A stretch of DNA of 64,000 bases, from positions 186,001 to 250,000 of the forward strand of contig CP042428.1 of the NCBI GenBank assembly GCA_024207135.1, read 5' to 3'. Numbering within the stretch: the stretch's first letter is position 1; every line of letters begins with the position of its first letter. This DNA is from Arthrobacter sp. C2 (GTDB lineage Bacteria; Actinomycetota; Actinomycetes; Actinomycetales; Micrococcaceae). This document shows positions 37,289 to 46,800 of the stretch, piece by piece. The translations under genes and the position numbers were made by a program. The notes under the pieces are model-generated. The model ran no database searches and had not been told where the DNA came from. It worked only from the letters and a program-made list of their open reading frames with translations.

Positions 37289-38043
37289 TGCGGGGCAACA
37301 CCGGGGCGGGGCCGGGGGAATCGAACGTCCTTGACCTGCCGCAGGACCCCGCGGTGCGCGCCAGGAACCGCTGGCTCATCGGCGGCGCGGTGGTCGCCGC
37401 GCTGGTCGTGGCACTGGTCCTGGTGCTGACGTTTTCCCCGATCCTGGCGATCAAGTCGATCACGGTCTCGGGCAACGAGCTGGTCAGCGAGAAGAAGATC
37501 CAGCAGGCCCTGGAACCGCTGCACGGGGTCCCGCTCTCGCGGGTCGGGACCGGCACGGTCATGGAGCTGCTGGCGGGGGAGCCGGCGGTGAAGGACGCGA
37601 TCGTGCAGGCAGAGGCGAACAACACGCTGCAGGTCCAGGTCGTGGAATTCGTTCCGGTGGCGGTGCTGCTGGAAGGCAAGCAGCGTTCCCTGGTGGGCCC
37701 CGAGGGGCAGCGGTTGGCGAAGCTGGGTGCCAAGGACAAGCCGAAGCTTCCGACCATCCGCTCCTCGAAGGTGACCAAGGATCCCAAGGTGTTTGCGATG
37801 CTCACCCGGGTTCTCTCAGAACTACCCGATAAGCTGTTGGCGACGGTGGATCATGCAACGGCCACCAGCAAGGACTTTGTCGAGCTCAAGCTCAACGACG
37901 GGACACTGGTGATTTGGGGCAACGACCAGGATTCGGCGCTCAAGACAAAGGTTCTTGAAGCACTTCTGGGGGCCCCGAAGGACAAGAAGGCACCGATCAA
38001 GGTGTACGACATTTCCAGCCCGCAGCACCCGGTGGCCCGTTAA
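37288..38043 (+). CDS. ftsQ: Cell division protein FtsQ (POTRA domain)
   Basis: 251 residues. A cytosolic N terminus of ~34 residues is followed by one membrane helix (about 35-54), then the POTRA domain (ILAIKSITVSGNELVSEKKI to VEFVPVAVLL) and the FtsQ beta domain. It recruits FtsL and FtsB to the divisome. ATG 37288 overlaps the murC stop by one base. The first gene downstream, ftsZ, is 199 bases away and has its own promoter region. Confidence 0.92.
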   Translation: MRGNTGAGPGESNVLDLPQDPAVRARNRWLIGGAVVAALVVALVLVLTFSPILAIKSITVSGNELVSEKKIQQALEPLHGVPLSRVGTGTVMELLAGEPAVKDAIVQAEANNTLQVQVVEFVPVAVLLEGKQRSLVGPEGQRLAKLGAKDKPKLPTIRSSKVTKDPKVFAMLTRVLSELPDKLLATVDHATATSKDFVELKLNDGTLVIWGNDQDSALKTKVLEALLGAPKDKKAPIKVYDISSPQHPVAR

Positions 38044-38152
38044 CGGTCCGCCAAAGGCATAATTACAAGAAAAAAGAACGACTTAGGGGCGACACGCTGC
38101 CTTGGTCGTTGCATGTACGAACCACGAAACATAGCGTTTTAATAGCGGTTGC

Positions 38153-38183
38153 TTGACATAACTATAACCTTCGAGTTGAGGGT
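38153..38183 (+). promoter_or_regulatory. Candidate ftsZ promoter/leader elements
   Basis: TTGACA at 38153-38158 is followed by TATAAC at 38163-38168 and by an imperfect inverted repeat (TAACCT ... GGGTTA, 38165-38183). The hexamers are not at normal spacing to each other, so which one is used is open. Strong dedicated ftsZ promoters in this gap are usual for actinobacteria. Confidence 0.4.
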
Positions 38184-38242
38184 TAACGTTGGTCCGGTTG
38201 AGCTTCCTCGGTCAGCAGCACATCGAACAAGGGAATCAGGAC

Positions 38243-39412
38243 GTGGCAGCTCCACAGAACTACCTCGCCGTCATCAAGGTCGTCGGCATCGGCGGTGGCG
38301 GCGTCAACGCCGTCAACCGCATGATCGAAGTTGGCCTGCGAGGCGTCGAATTTATTGCAATCAACACGGATGCGCAGGCATTGCTCATGAGCGATGCCGA
38401 CGTCAAGCTCGATGTGGGACGCGAACTTACCCGTGGCCTGGGTGCCGGTGCCAACCCCGATGTGGGTCGCCAGGCAGCCGAGGACCACGCGGAGGAAATC
38501 GAGGAAGTGCTGCGCGGGGCCGATATGGTCTTCGTCACCGCCGGTGAAGGCGGTGGCACCGGTACCGGTGGCGCGCCGGTCATCGCACGCATCGCCCGCG
38601 GTCTGGGCGCACTGACCATTGGCGTGGTCACCCGTCCGTTCACCTTCGAAGGCCGTCGCCGCGCCACCAGCGCCGACAACGGCATCGAGGCGCTGCGCGA
38701 CGAGGTCGACACCCTCATCGTCATCCCCAACGACCGCCTGCTTTCGATCTCCGACCGCAACGTCTCGGTCCTGGACGCCTTCCGCCAGGCCGACCAGGTG
38801 CTGCTTTCCGGCGTCCAGGGCATCACCGACCTGATCACCACCCCGGGCCTGATCAACCTCGACTTCGCCGATGTGAAGTCGGTCATGCAGGGAGCCGGCT
38901 CGGCACTCATGGGCATCGGCTCGGCACGCGGCGAGGATCGCGCGGTCAAGGCCGCCGAGCTCGCCATCGCCTCCCCGCTGCTCGAGGCCTCCATCGACGG
39001 CGCCCACGGCGTCCTGCTGTCCATCCAGGGCGGCTCGGACCTCGGCCTGTTCGAGATCAACGAGGCCGCACGCCTCGTCCAGGAAGTCGCACACCCGGAA
39101 GCCAACATCATCTTCGGTGCCGTCATCGACGACGCCCTGGGCGACGAGGCACGCGTAACGGTGATCGCCGCCGGCTTCGACCAGGTCGACGCCACCAGCG
39201 CCCCGCAGACCGTGCAACCGGCGGTCCGCAACGCCCCTGCGGCCCCGGCAGCGGCACCCGCCGCCCCGATGGCTGCACCGGCTGCGGCGCGCGAGGAAGT
39301 TCGCGCGGCGGTTGCCACGGCCGAGCCGGGCTTCGAGGAACTCCCTGCCATCGTTGAGCCGGACCTCTCGGCCACCAACGACGACCTGGATGTCCCCGAC
39401 TTCCTGAAGTAG
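38243..39412 (+). CDS. ftsZ: Cell division GTPase FtsZ
   Basis: 389 residues from GTG 38243 (AAGGGAATCAGGA upstream), giving the family start [22 protein letters not shown]-binding signature [10 protein letters not shown] at 103-112, the T7 loop [11 protein letters not shown], an Ala/Pro linker from about 325, and the C-terminal peptide DLDVPDFLK, which binds SepF and FtsW in actinobacteria. It polymerises into the Z-ring that directs septum formation. It is separated from ftsQ by a 199-base gap with promoter-like sequences, so it can be expressed independently. Confidence 0.98.
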   Translation: MAAPQNYLAVIKVVGIGGGGVNAVNRMIEVGLRGVEFIAINTDAQALLMSDADVKLDVGRELTRGLGAGANPDVGRQAAEDHAEEIEEVLRGADMVFVTAGEGGGTGTGGAPVIARIARGLGALTIGVVTRPFTFEGRRRATSADNGIEALRDEVDTLIVIPNDRLLSISDRNVSVLDAFRQADQVLLSGVQGITDLITTPGLINLDFADVKSVMQGAGSALMGIGSARGEDRAVKAAELAIASPLLEASIDGAHGVLLSIQGGSDLGLFEINEAARLVQEVAHPEANIIFGAVIDDALGDEARVTVIAAGFDQVDATSAPQTVQPAVRNAPAAPAAAPAAPMAAPAAAREEVRAAVATAEPGFEELPAIVEPDLSATNDDLDVPDFLK

Positions 39413-39450
39413 GCGGGAAACCGCCGGAGAGGGATCCTTCAAGGCCCACC

Positions 39451-40194
39451 ATGTTGCGATACCAATCGACGCTCGCCCCGAGCGTGCACATTGCATTCAC
39501 TTCCGTGGCCGAAGGAAACCTTGCCGTCCACGTTCCGGACGATCGCGACGCCGTGCTGCTGCGGCGTCGCGATCTGGAACAGGACCTGGGCCTGGGCCCG
39601 AAGCGGTTCAGCTACATGAACCAGATCCACTCGGCCACGGTGCTTGAGGTGGCCGAAGGATCCCGGGACACCGGGATTCTCACCTGCGACGCCCTCTTCT
39701 CCCCGGACGCCGCGTCGCCGCTGGCCGTGATGGTCGCCGACTGCGTTCCGGTGGTCTTCGTCGGAACCGGGGAGCACGGCGCGCTCAGCGCGGTCGCACA
39801 CGCCGGACGACGCGGACTGCTCGACGGCATCCTGGGCGCCACCGCCGAACGCCTGCGTGCGGCCGGGGCCCGGCAGCTCGAGGCCTGGATCGGGCCGGCC
39901 ATCTGCGGGTCCTGCTACGAGGTTCCCGAGGCCATGGCCGCCGAGGCCTGCGGGCAACGCCCCGGGATCGGATCCAGAACCCGCCAGGGAACCACCGGGC
40001 TGGACCTGCCGCACGCCGCGGCGGCCGAACTACGCGACCTTGGCGTCGGCGTCACCGAATCGGGGATCTGCACCCTGGAGAACGAGGACTACTTTTCCTA
40101 CCGCAGGGATCCAGGCACCGGCCGCCTGGCCGGATTGGTGTGGGACACCGCCACCCCGGGTTCGCCGGAAACCGGACCGGGCGCACGGCGCTAG
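39451..40194 (+). CDS. pgeF: PgeF/YfiH multicopper-type polyphenol oxidase family protein
   Basis: 247 residues. Conserved metal-site motifs are NQIHSATV, VMVADCVPVVF, VAHAGRRGLLDG and GPAICGSCYEV, as in the YfiH (DUF152) family. E. coli YfiH acts as a peptidoglycan editing factor that removes UDP-MurNAc-L-Ser, and family members also have purine nucleoside phosphorylase or laccase-like activity in vitro. It lies directly after ftsZ, as in other actinobacteria. The yggS gene that usually follows is not here. The last ~15 residues are a non-conserved Pro/Gly tail. Confidence 0.9.
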   Translation: MLRYQSTLAPSVHIAFTSVAEGNLAVHVPDDRDAVLLRRRDLEQDLGLGPKRFSYMNQIHSATVLEVAEGSRDTGILTCDALFSPDAASPLAVMVADCVPVVFVGTGEHGALSAVAHAGRRGLLDGILGATAERLRAAGARQLEAWIGPAICGSCYEVPEAMAAEACGQRPGIGSRTRQGTTGLDLPHAAAAELRDLGVGVTESGICTLENEDYFSYRRDPGTGRLAGLVWDTATPGSPETGPGARR

Positions 40195-40374
40195 GCCGCG
40201 GGCCACCCCGGGCACCGCCTTCCGGGGCCCCGTGCACAACCCCCGCGGTGCGACACACCGCGCAATTCGCCCCAATGTCCTCCGGCACCGCCAAATGGTG
40301 CTGTAGCGTCTAGTTAGCGGAGAGACTTGCGGTTCGGTAAACCGCCGACCGCGCACGATCAAAAGGAGAAGACC

Positions 40375-40908
40375 ATGGCTGGCGCATTGCGCAAGACAAT
40401 GATCTACCTGGGACTCGCCGAGGGTGACGAGAACTTCGAGGCCGAGAAGCACGACATTGAAGCGCGTGAAGAAGTGCGTGTTGTCGAGCCGGTCCGCGAA
40501 GAGCCGGTTGCCGCACAGCCTGCTCCGGTAGCACCAGTGGCACCCCGCCCTGTCATCGAAAACGAATACCGGGCTCCGGTAACACCCATCAAGCGCGCAC
40601 CTTCTGCACGGGACGAGGACTCTTCATTGCGTCAGATCACCACCGTTCATCCACGTTCTTACAATGATGCAAAAATCATTGGCGAGAACTTCCGTGATGG
40701 CATCCCCGTCATCATGAACGTCACGGACATGGGTGAAGCAGACGCCAAGCGCCTGGTTGATTTCTCCGCGGGGCTGGTCTTTGCCCTGCACGGCAGCATC
40801 GAGCGCGTCACCAACAAGGTGTTCCTGCTTTCACCCTCCACGGTCGAGGTCCTGGGTGAGGACAAGAAACAGTCCGAAGACCAGGCCACGTTTTTCAACC
40901 AGAGCTAA
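40375..40908 (+). CDS. sepF: Cell division protein SepF
   Basis: 177 residues from ATG 40375, with an excellent AAAAGGAGAA site. The N terminus [15 protein letters not shown] forms the membrane-binding amphipathic region, followed by a Pro/Val-rich linker (~45-85) and the SepF core ([51 protein letters not shown]). It tethers FtsZ to the membrane, replacing FtsA/ZipA in actinobacteria. There is a 180-base gap upstream after pgeF. Confidence 0.96.
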   Translation: MAGALRKTMIYLGLAEGDENFEAEKHDIEAREEVRVVEPVREEPVAAQPAPVAPVAPRPVIENEYRAPVTPIKRAPSARDEDSSLRQITTVHPRSYNDAKIIGENFRDGIPVIMNVTDMGEADAKRLVDFSAGLVFALHGSIERVTNKVFLLSPSTVEVLGEDKKQSEDQATFFNQS

Positions 40909-40929
40909 GTCCAAGGGTTCGTAGGAATA

Positions 40930-41235
40930 GTGGAGCTAATTTTCGCACTGCTGTATGTGGTGCTGACGGTGCTGCAAGTCATGTTGCTGTTGCGCATAGT
41001 GCTTGATGTCACGGAGTCGTTTGCGCGCTCGTGGCGTCCGCGCGGCATGGCGCTGGTCGCGGTCTCGCTGATCGCCAAGACCACCGACCCGCCGATGCGC
41101 TGGTTGCGCTCGCGCATAAAACCGCTGGATCTCGGGGGAATCCGCCTGGATCTGGCGTTCATCATTTTGTTCTTCGCCGTCATCGTGCTCAAGATTATTG
41201 TGAACAACCTGGGCATGGCCACGGTGCAGGGATAG
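40930..41235 (+). CDS. YggT family membrane protein
   Basis: 101 residues from GTG 40930 (TAGGAATA upstream). Two membrane helices (about residues 3-25 and 74-93) flank a cytosolic or periplasmic stretch containing the family motif TDPPMRWLRSRIKPLDLGGIRLDLA. In actinobacteria the gene always lies between sepF and wag31 (Rv2146c in M. tuberculosis). The molecular role is unknown; osmotic tolerance or division assistance has been suggested for the family. It is 21 bases downstream of sepF and almost certainly co-transcribed. Confidence 0.92.
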   Translation: MELIFALLYVVLTVLQVMLLLRIVLDVTESFARSWRPRGMALVAVSLIAKTTDPPMRWLRSRIKPLDLGGIRLDLAFIILFFAVIVLKIIVNNLGMATVQG

Positions 41236-41309
41236 GCCTTGAGAGAGGCATGAATTACGGTGCGACAAGGGCCAAGACAAGAGACTTTCAGAAAGAAAGT
41301 GCGTTGCCT

Positions 41310-41338
41310 TTAGCCTTTACCGGCCCAGTCGTTATAGT
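41310..41338 (+). promoter_or_regulatory. Candidate wag31 promoter
   Basis: TATAGT at 41333-41338 is a good -10; TTAGCC at 41310-41315 (17-base spacer) is a weak -35. The leader to ATG 41450 would be about 105 bases. Confidence 0.45.
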
Positions 41339-41449
41339 GTTGTCACATTAGGCGCAACGACTGCACCGGGTTGCGCACCAATAAACGGTAAGTGTACTCG
41401 AGCCGCACTTCAGCGGTTCGAGGAGAGAACCAAGTATCGAGGTGACCAG

Positions 41450-42139
41450 ATGGCTCTCACGCCAGAAGATGTAGTCAACAAGCGATTTCAGCCGACGAAG
41501 TTTCGTGAAGGCTACGATCAGGATGAGGTTGACGATTTCCTAGACGAGATCGTTGTCGAGCTACGTCGTCTGACGCAGGAGAATGACGAACTGCGTCGCC
41601 GCCTGTCGGAAGCCGGCATCAGCGAAGGCGAACAGTCCGTTCCTGCCCCTGTGGCGGCCGCACCGGCAGCCAAGCCTGCCGAGGCCGACAAGCCCAAGGA
41701 AGCCAAGGCTCCCGAGGTCAAGAAGGAAGAGCCCAAGGCAGCCGAAGCGCCCAAGGCGGCAGAGCCGGCCAAGGTTGTTGCAGCAGCCCCGGCAGCAGCT
41801 CCCGCCCAGGCCTCCACCGCCGAATCGGCCGCAGGCGTTCTCGCCATGGCCCAGCGCCTGCACGACGAATACGTCTCCGCGGGTGTCGAGCAGCGTGACA
41901 AGATCATCGCCGAAGCCCAGGTCGAGGCCAACAGCCTCGTTTCCGAGGCCGAGGAGAAGAGCCGCAAGACCCTCTCCGCCCTGGAACAGCAGAAAACTGT
42001 CCTGGAGCGCAAGGTCGAGCAGCTGCGTGGCTTCGAACGCGACTACCGTGCACGCCTGAAGACCTACATCGAGGGCCAGCTTCGCGACCTCGAAGCCAAG
42101 GGCTCCATGGACACGGCAGACGCCAAGGACAACGGCTAA
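41450..42139 (+). CDS. wag31: DivIVA/Wag31 polar growth protein
   Basis: 229 residues. The N-terminal DivIVA domain (ALTPEDVVNKRFQPTKFREGYDQDEVDDFLDEIV) binds curved membranes and is followed by a first coiled coil. Then comes an Ala/Pro/Lys/Glu-rich linker (~60-125) and a second long coiled coil (QRLHDEYVSAGVEQRDKI onward, ~135-220). It assembles at poles and septa and recruits the wall-elongation machinery. Its own promoter lies in the 214-base gap after yggT. A 14-bp hairpin follows 39 bases after the stop codon. Confidence 0.96.
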   Translation: MALTPEDVVNKRFQPTKFREGYDQDEVDDFLDEIVVELRRLTQENDELRRRLSEAGISEGEQSVPAPVAAAPAAKPAEADKPKEAKAPEVKKEEPKAAEAPKAAEPAKVVAAAPAAAPAQASTAESAAGVLAMAQRLHDEYVSAGVEQRDKIIAEAQVEANSLVSEAEEKSRKTLSALEQQKTVLERKVEQLRGFERDYRARLKTYIEGQLRDLEAKGSMDTADAKDNG

Positions 42140-42178
42140 TCTGCTTCACCACTTGCCTCGCATATTGATGGCTTAAGA

Positions 42179-42210
42179 TTGTTGGCGGCCGGGTTACCGG
42201 CCGCCAACAA
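42179..42210 (+). terminator. 14-bp perfect hairpin between wag31 and lspA
   Basis: Bases 42179-42192 pair exactly with 42197-42210 around a GTTA loop. No T-tract follows; the lspA ribosome binding site begins 7 bases after the stem, so it may terminate wag31 transcription, control lspA translation, or both. Confidence 0.7.
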
Positions 42211-42226
42211 TGCGTTAAAGGACATG

Positions 42227-42817
42227 ATGGAAAACAGCTCCGTACCACCGGCACCACAGGGTGCCGCCAAGCCCGCGGCAGGCAGCGCCACCCGGCGCCA
42301 CCTGGTGCTCGCCACGAGCACCCTGGCCGTCCTGGCGCTGGTCCTCGACCAGTTCACCAAGCGCATCGTTGAAACCAGCATGTACGAGGGCCAGGTGATC
42401 GATGTCTTCCCGCCGCTGCTGCGCTGGTACTTCATCAAGAACTCCGGTGCCGCCTTCTCCATGGGCGAGGGCGTCACCTGGATCTTCACCATCATCCAGG
42501 CCGCAGTGCTGCTCTATGTCGCGATCTTCCTGGTGCGCAAGGTCCGCGTCTGGTCCTGGGCACTGGCCCTGGGCGGGCTGATGGGCGGGGTCGCGGGAAA
42601 CCTCACCGACCGGCTGTTCCGTCCGCCGTCCTTCGGGCACGGACACGTGGTCGACTTCATCGCCCTGCCCAACTTTGCCATCTTCAACGTCGCGGACATG
42701 TTCATCGTCTGTTCGATGGTCGCCATCTGCCTCCTGCTGTTCACCGGCCGGGAGCTCGACGGCAGCAGGTCCGGCTCCAAGAACAAGCCCGGGACCGATA
42801 CGCAGGAGAAGCCGTGA
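42227..42817 (+). CDS. lspA: Lipoprotein signal peptidase (signal peptidase II)
   Basis: 196 residues from ATG 42227 (AAAGG 5 bases upstream; ATG 42224 would be too close). A ~25-residue N-terminal extension precedes four membrane helices. The catalytic aspartates are in AGNLTDRLF and FNVADMFI. It cleaves lipoprotein signal peptides after diacylglycerol addition, for example of LpqB. Its stop overlaps the GTG of the pseudouridine synthase gene (GTGA, 42814-42817), a pairing that is widespread in bacteria. Confidence 0.96.
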   Translation: MENSSVPPAPQGAAKPAAGSATRRHLVLATSTLAVLALVLDQFTKRIVETSMYEGQVIDVFPPLLRWYFIKNSGAAFSMGEGVTWIFTIIQAAVLLYVAIFLVRKVRVWSWALALGGLMGGVAGNLTDRLFRPPSFGHGHVVDFIALPNFAIFNVADMFIVCSMVAICLLLFTGRELDGSRSGSKNKPGTDTQEKP

Positions 42818-43752
42818 ACGGCGAACGCACCGAAACACTCCAGGTCTCCGAGGAAGAAGCCGGCACGCGCATCGATGCCTTCCTGGTCCAACGGCTGGGC
42901 ATCTCCCGTGGCCAGGCGGCACTGCTGTGCAGCGAAGGCAACGTCACCATGGCCGGGAAGGCCCTGGGGAAGTCCCGCAAGGCCCCTGCGGGGGCAACCA
43001 TCGAAGTCTTCATCCCGCTTCGTCCGGACCCACTAGAAATCAGGGTAGAACTCGTGGAAGACCTCAAGATCATTGCCGACGACGATGACTACGTCGTCAT
43101 CGACAAGCCCGTGGGGGTCGCCGCACACCCCTCGCCGGGCTGGGTCGGGCCCACCGTCGTCGGGGCCCTGATGGCCGCGGGCTACCGGATTTCCACTTCC
43201 GGCGCCTCCGAACGGCAAGGCATCGTCCACCGCCTGGACGTCGGGACCAGCGGCCTGATGGTCGTCGCCAAGACCGAACGCGCCTACACGGCACTCAAGC
43301 GCGCCTTCAAGGAACGCACCCCGAAAAAGATCTACCACGCAGTGGTCCAGGGCCTGCCCGACCCGCTCGAGGGCACCATCAACGCCCCGCTGGGACGGCA
43401 CCCGGGCCACGACTGGAAGTTCGCCGTCGTCGAGGACGGCCGCGACTCGGTGACCCACTACAAGGTCATCGAGGCCTTCGGCCGGGCCTCGCTGGTGGAG
43501 GTCAACCTGGAAACCGGGCGCACCCACCAGATCCGCGTGCATTTCTCCGCCCTGCGCCACCCCTGCGCAGGGGACCAGACCTACGGGGCCGACCCGAAGC
43601 TGGCCGCCGCACTGGGCCTGACCCGGCAGTGGCTGCACGCCCAGCGGCTGGGCTTCTTCCACCCGGTGAGCGGCGAATGGGTCGAATACACCAGTGAATA
43701 CCCGCTGGATCTGAACAACGCCCTGGAAATGCTGCGCGACGGCACCTTCTAG
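42814..43752 (+). CDS. RluD-type 23S rRNA pseudouridine synthase
   Basis: 312 residues from GTG 42814, overlapping lspA by 4 bases. An N-terminal S4 RNA-binding domain (~15-75) is followed by the catalytic domain with H139-R-L-D142, D142 being the nucleophile-like Asp, in [19 protein letters not shown]. RluD family members modify helix 69 of 23S rRNA; the exact target here is not provable from sequence. A hairpin terminator follows at 43761. Confidence 0.92.
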   Translation: MNGERTETLQVSEEEAGTRIDAFLVQRLGISRGQAALLCSEGNVTMAGKALGKSRKAPAGATIEVFIPLRPDPLEIRVELVEDLKIIADDDDYVVIDKPVGVAAHPSPGWVGPTVVGALMAAGYRISTSGASERQGIVHRLDVGTSGLMVVAKTERAYTALKRAFKERTPKKIYHAVVQGLPDPLEGTINAPLGRHPGHDWKFAVVEDGRDSVTHYKVIEAFGRASLVEVNLETGRTHQIRVHFSALRHPCAGDQTYGADPKLAAALGLTRQWLHAQRLGFFHPVSGEWVEYTSEYPLDLNNALEMLRDGTF

Positions 43753-43760
43753 GACCTTCG

Positions 43761-43791
43761 GCGGCACCCGCGGCACGGCTTCGGGTGCCGC
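43761..43791 (+). terminator. Hairpin after the pseudouridine synthase gene
   Basis: GCGGCACCCG (43761-43770) pairs exactly with CGGGTGCCGC (43782-43791), 11-base loop; no T-tract. It begins 9 bases after the stop codon. Confidence 0.65.
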
Positions 43792-43837
43792 TATTCACAT
43801 CCGGTTCGATTGGCCAGCATTGCTTGACTCAACGGCC

Positions 43838-43843
43838 TAGACT
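43838..43843 (+). promoter_or_regulatory. -10 element of a probable leaderless dnaE promoter
   Basis: TAGACT ends 6 bases before GTG 43850 with no Shine-Dalgarno sequence between. Confidence 0.5.
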
Positions 43844-43849
43844 GGATCG

Positions 43850-46800
43850 GTGGCTAGCTCTAATCGCGATGGATTCGTACACCTTCACACGCACACCGAA
43901 TATTCAATGCTTGACGGTGCTGCGCGCCTGACAGAACTCTTTGAAGAGACCAACCGGCTCGGGATGACCGCCCTGGCCACCACCGACCACGGCTATTTGT
44001 TCGGTGCCTTCGACTTCTGGTCCAAGGCGACCGCCGCCGGCGTCAAGCCGATCATCGGCATCGAGGCCTATGTCACCCCGGGCACCGCGCGCGACGACAA
44101 GACCCGCGTGAAGTGGCGCACCGACGAGTCCCAGCGCCGCGACGACGTCTCCGGCGGTGGCCTCTACACCCACATGACGCTGTTGAGCTACAACAACACC
44201 GGCATGAAGAACCTGTTCAAGGCCTCCTCCATCGCCTCGCTCGACTCGGTCTTCGGCAAGTACCCGCGCCTTGACCGCGACCTGCTGAACACCTACCACG
44301 AGGGCATCATCGCCACCACCGGCTGCCCGTCCGGAGAGGTGCAGACCAAGCTCCGCCTGGGCCAGTACAACGAGGCCAAGGCGGCCGCCGCCGAGTTCCA
44401 GGACCTGTTCGGCAAGGAAAACTACTTCTGCGAGTTCATGGACCACGGCCTGGACATCGAACGCCGGGTCACCCAGGACCTGCTGCGCCTGGCCAAGGAA
44501 CTGAACATCCCGCGGCTTGCCACCAACGACCTGCACTACACCCACGAGCACGACGCCCCGGCCCACGAGGCGCTGCTGGCCATCAACTCCGGGTCCACGC
44601 TGGACGAGCCGACGTACGACCAGGGCGGTTCGCGCTTCGCCTTCTCCGGTTCCGGCTACTACCTCAAGTCCCCGGCCGAAATGCGCCACCTATTCCGGGA
44701 AATGCCCGATGCCTGCGACAACACCCTGCTGATCGCCGAGCGCGCCGAGGTCTCCTTCGACACCAGCGCCAACTACATGCCGCGCTTCCCCTGCCCGCCT
44801 GGGGAGGACGAGACCAGTTGGCTGATCAAGGAAGTCGACGCCGGGCTGCACTACCGCTACCCCAACGGCATCCCGGACGACGTGCGACGCCAGGCTGACT
44901 ACGAGCTGGACGTCATCATCAAGATGGGCTTCCCCGGCTACTTCCTGGTCGTGGCCGACTTCATCAACTGGTCCAAGGACAACGGCATCCGCGTGGGACC
45001 CGGGCGCGGCTCCGGCGCCGGGTCCATGGTCGCGTACGCCATGCGCATCACCGACCTCGACCCGCTGCACCACGGGCTGATCTTCGAACGCTTCCTGAAC
45101 CCCGAGCGCGTCTCCATGCCCGACTTCGACGTCGACTTCGATGATAGGCGCCGCTCGGAAGTGATCAGGTACGTCACCGAGAAGTACGGCGACGAACGCG
45201 TGTCCATGATCGTGACCTACGGGTCGATCAAGACCAAGCAGGCGCTGAAGGACTCCTCGCGCGTGCTGGGCTACCCCTTCTCCATGGGCGAGCAGCTGAC
45301 CAAGGCGCTGCCCCCGGCCGTCATGGCCAAGGACATCCCGCTCAACGACATCGAGGACCCCAAGTCCAAGCGCTACTCCGAGGCCGGGGACTTCCGCCAG
45401 TTGGTGGCCACCGACCCGGAAGCCGCGCGCGTCTTCGAGACCGCCAAGGGCCTGGAGGGGCTCAAACGCCAATGGGGCGTGCACGCCGCCGGGGTCATCA
45501 TGAGCTCGGACCCGATCATCGACGTCATCCCGATCATGCGCCGCATCCAGGACGGCCAGGTCATCACGCAATTCGACTACCCGACCTGCGAAGGCCTGGG
45601 GCTGATCAAGATGGACTTCCTGGGGTTGCGCAACCTCACCATCATCTCCGACGCCCTGGAAAACATGAAGGCGAACCAGGGCGTTGACCTGGACCTGGAG
45701 CGCCTGGAACTCGACGACGCCGGTGCCTACGAACTGATGGCCCGCGGCGACACCCTGGGCGTGTTCCAGCTCGACGGCGGGCCCATGCGCTCGCTGCTCA
45801 AGCTCATGCGCCCGGACAACTTCGAAGACATCTCCGCGGTGCTCGCGCTGTACCGCCCGGGCCCGATGGGCGCGAACTCGCACAACAACTACGCGTTGCG
45901 CAAGAACAAGCTCCAGGAAGAAACCCCGATCCACCCGACCCTCCTGGAACCGCTGCGGGAGATCCTGGGAACCACCTACGGCCTGATCGTGTACCAGGAG
46001 CAGGTCATGTCCATCGCGCAGAAACTGGCCGGCTTCTCGCTGGGCCAGGCAGACATCTTGCGCCGCGCCATGGGCAAGAAGAAGAAATCGGAACTGGACA
46101 AGCAGTTTGCCGGCTTCTCCCAGGGCATGATCGACAACGGGTACAGCATGGAGGCCGTCAAGGCCCTGTGGGACATCCTGCTTCCCTTCTCCGACTACGC
46201 CTTCAACAAGGCGCACTCGGCCGCCTACGGCGTGATCTCCTACTGGACCGCGTACCTCAAGGCCCACTACCCCTCCGAATACATGGCTGCCCTGCTGACG
46301 TCCGTCGCGGACGACAAGGACAAGACGGCCATGTACCTGAACGAATGCCGGCACATGGGCATCACCGTGCTGGCGCCCGACGTGAACGAATCGGCGCTGA
46401 ACTTCACCCCGGTCGGCACCGACATCCGCTTCGGCATGGGGGCCATCCGCAACGTCGGCGCCAACGTCGTCAACGCCCTGGTCGAGGCCCGGGCCGAAAA
46501 GGGCAACTTCGAGAACTTCGCGGACTTCCTGCAAAAGGTCCCCGCGGTGGTCTGCAACAAGCGCACCATCGAATCGCTGATCAAGGCCGGGGCCTTCGAC
46601 TCCATGGGCCACGCGCGCCGCGCCCTGGTCGCCATCCACGAAGAGGCCGTGGACTCGGTCATCGCGGTCAAACGCAACGAGGCCGCCAACCAGTTCGACC
46701 TCTTCAGCGCGTTCGACGACCCGACCGCCGCGGCCGGCATGACCGTCGCGGTCCCGGACCTGCCGGACTGGGAAAAGAAGGACAAGCTCGCCTTCGAACG

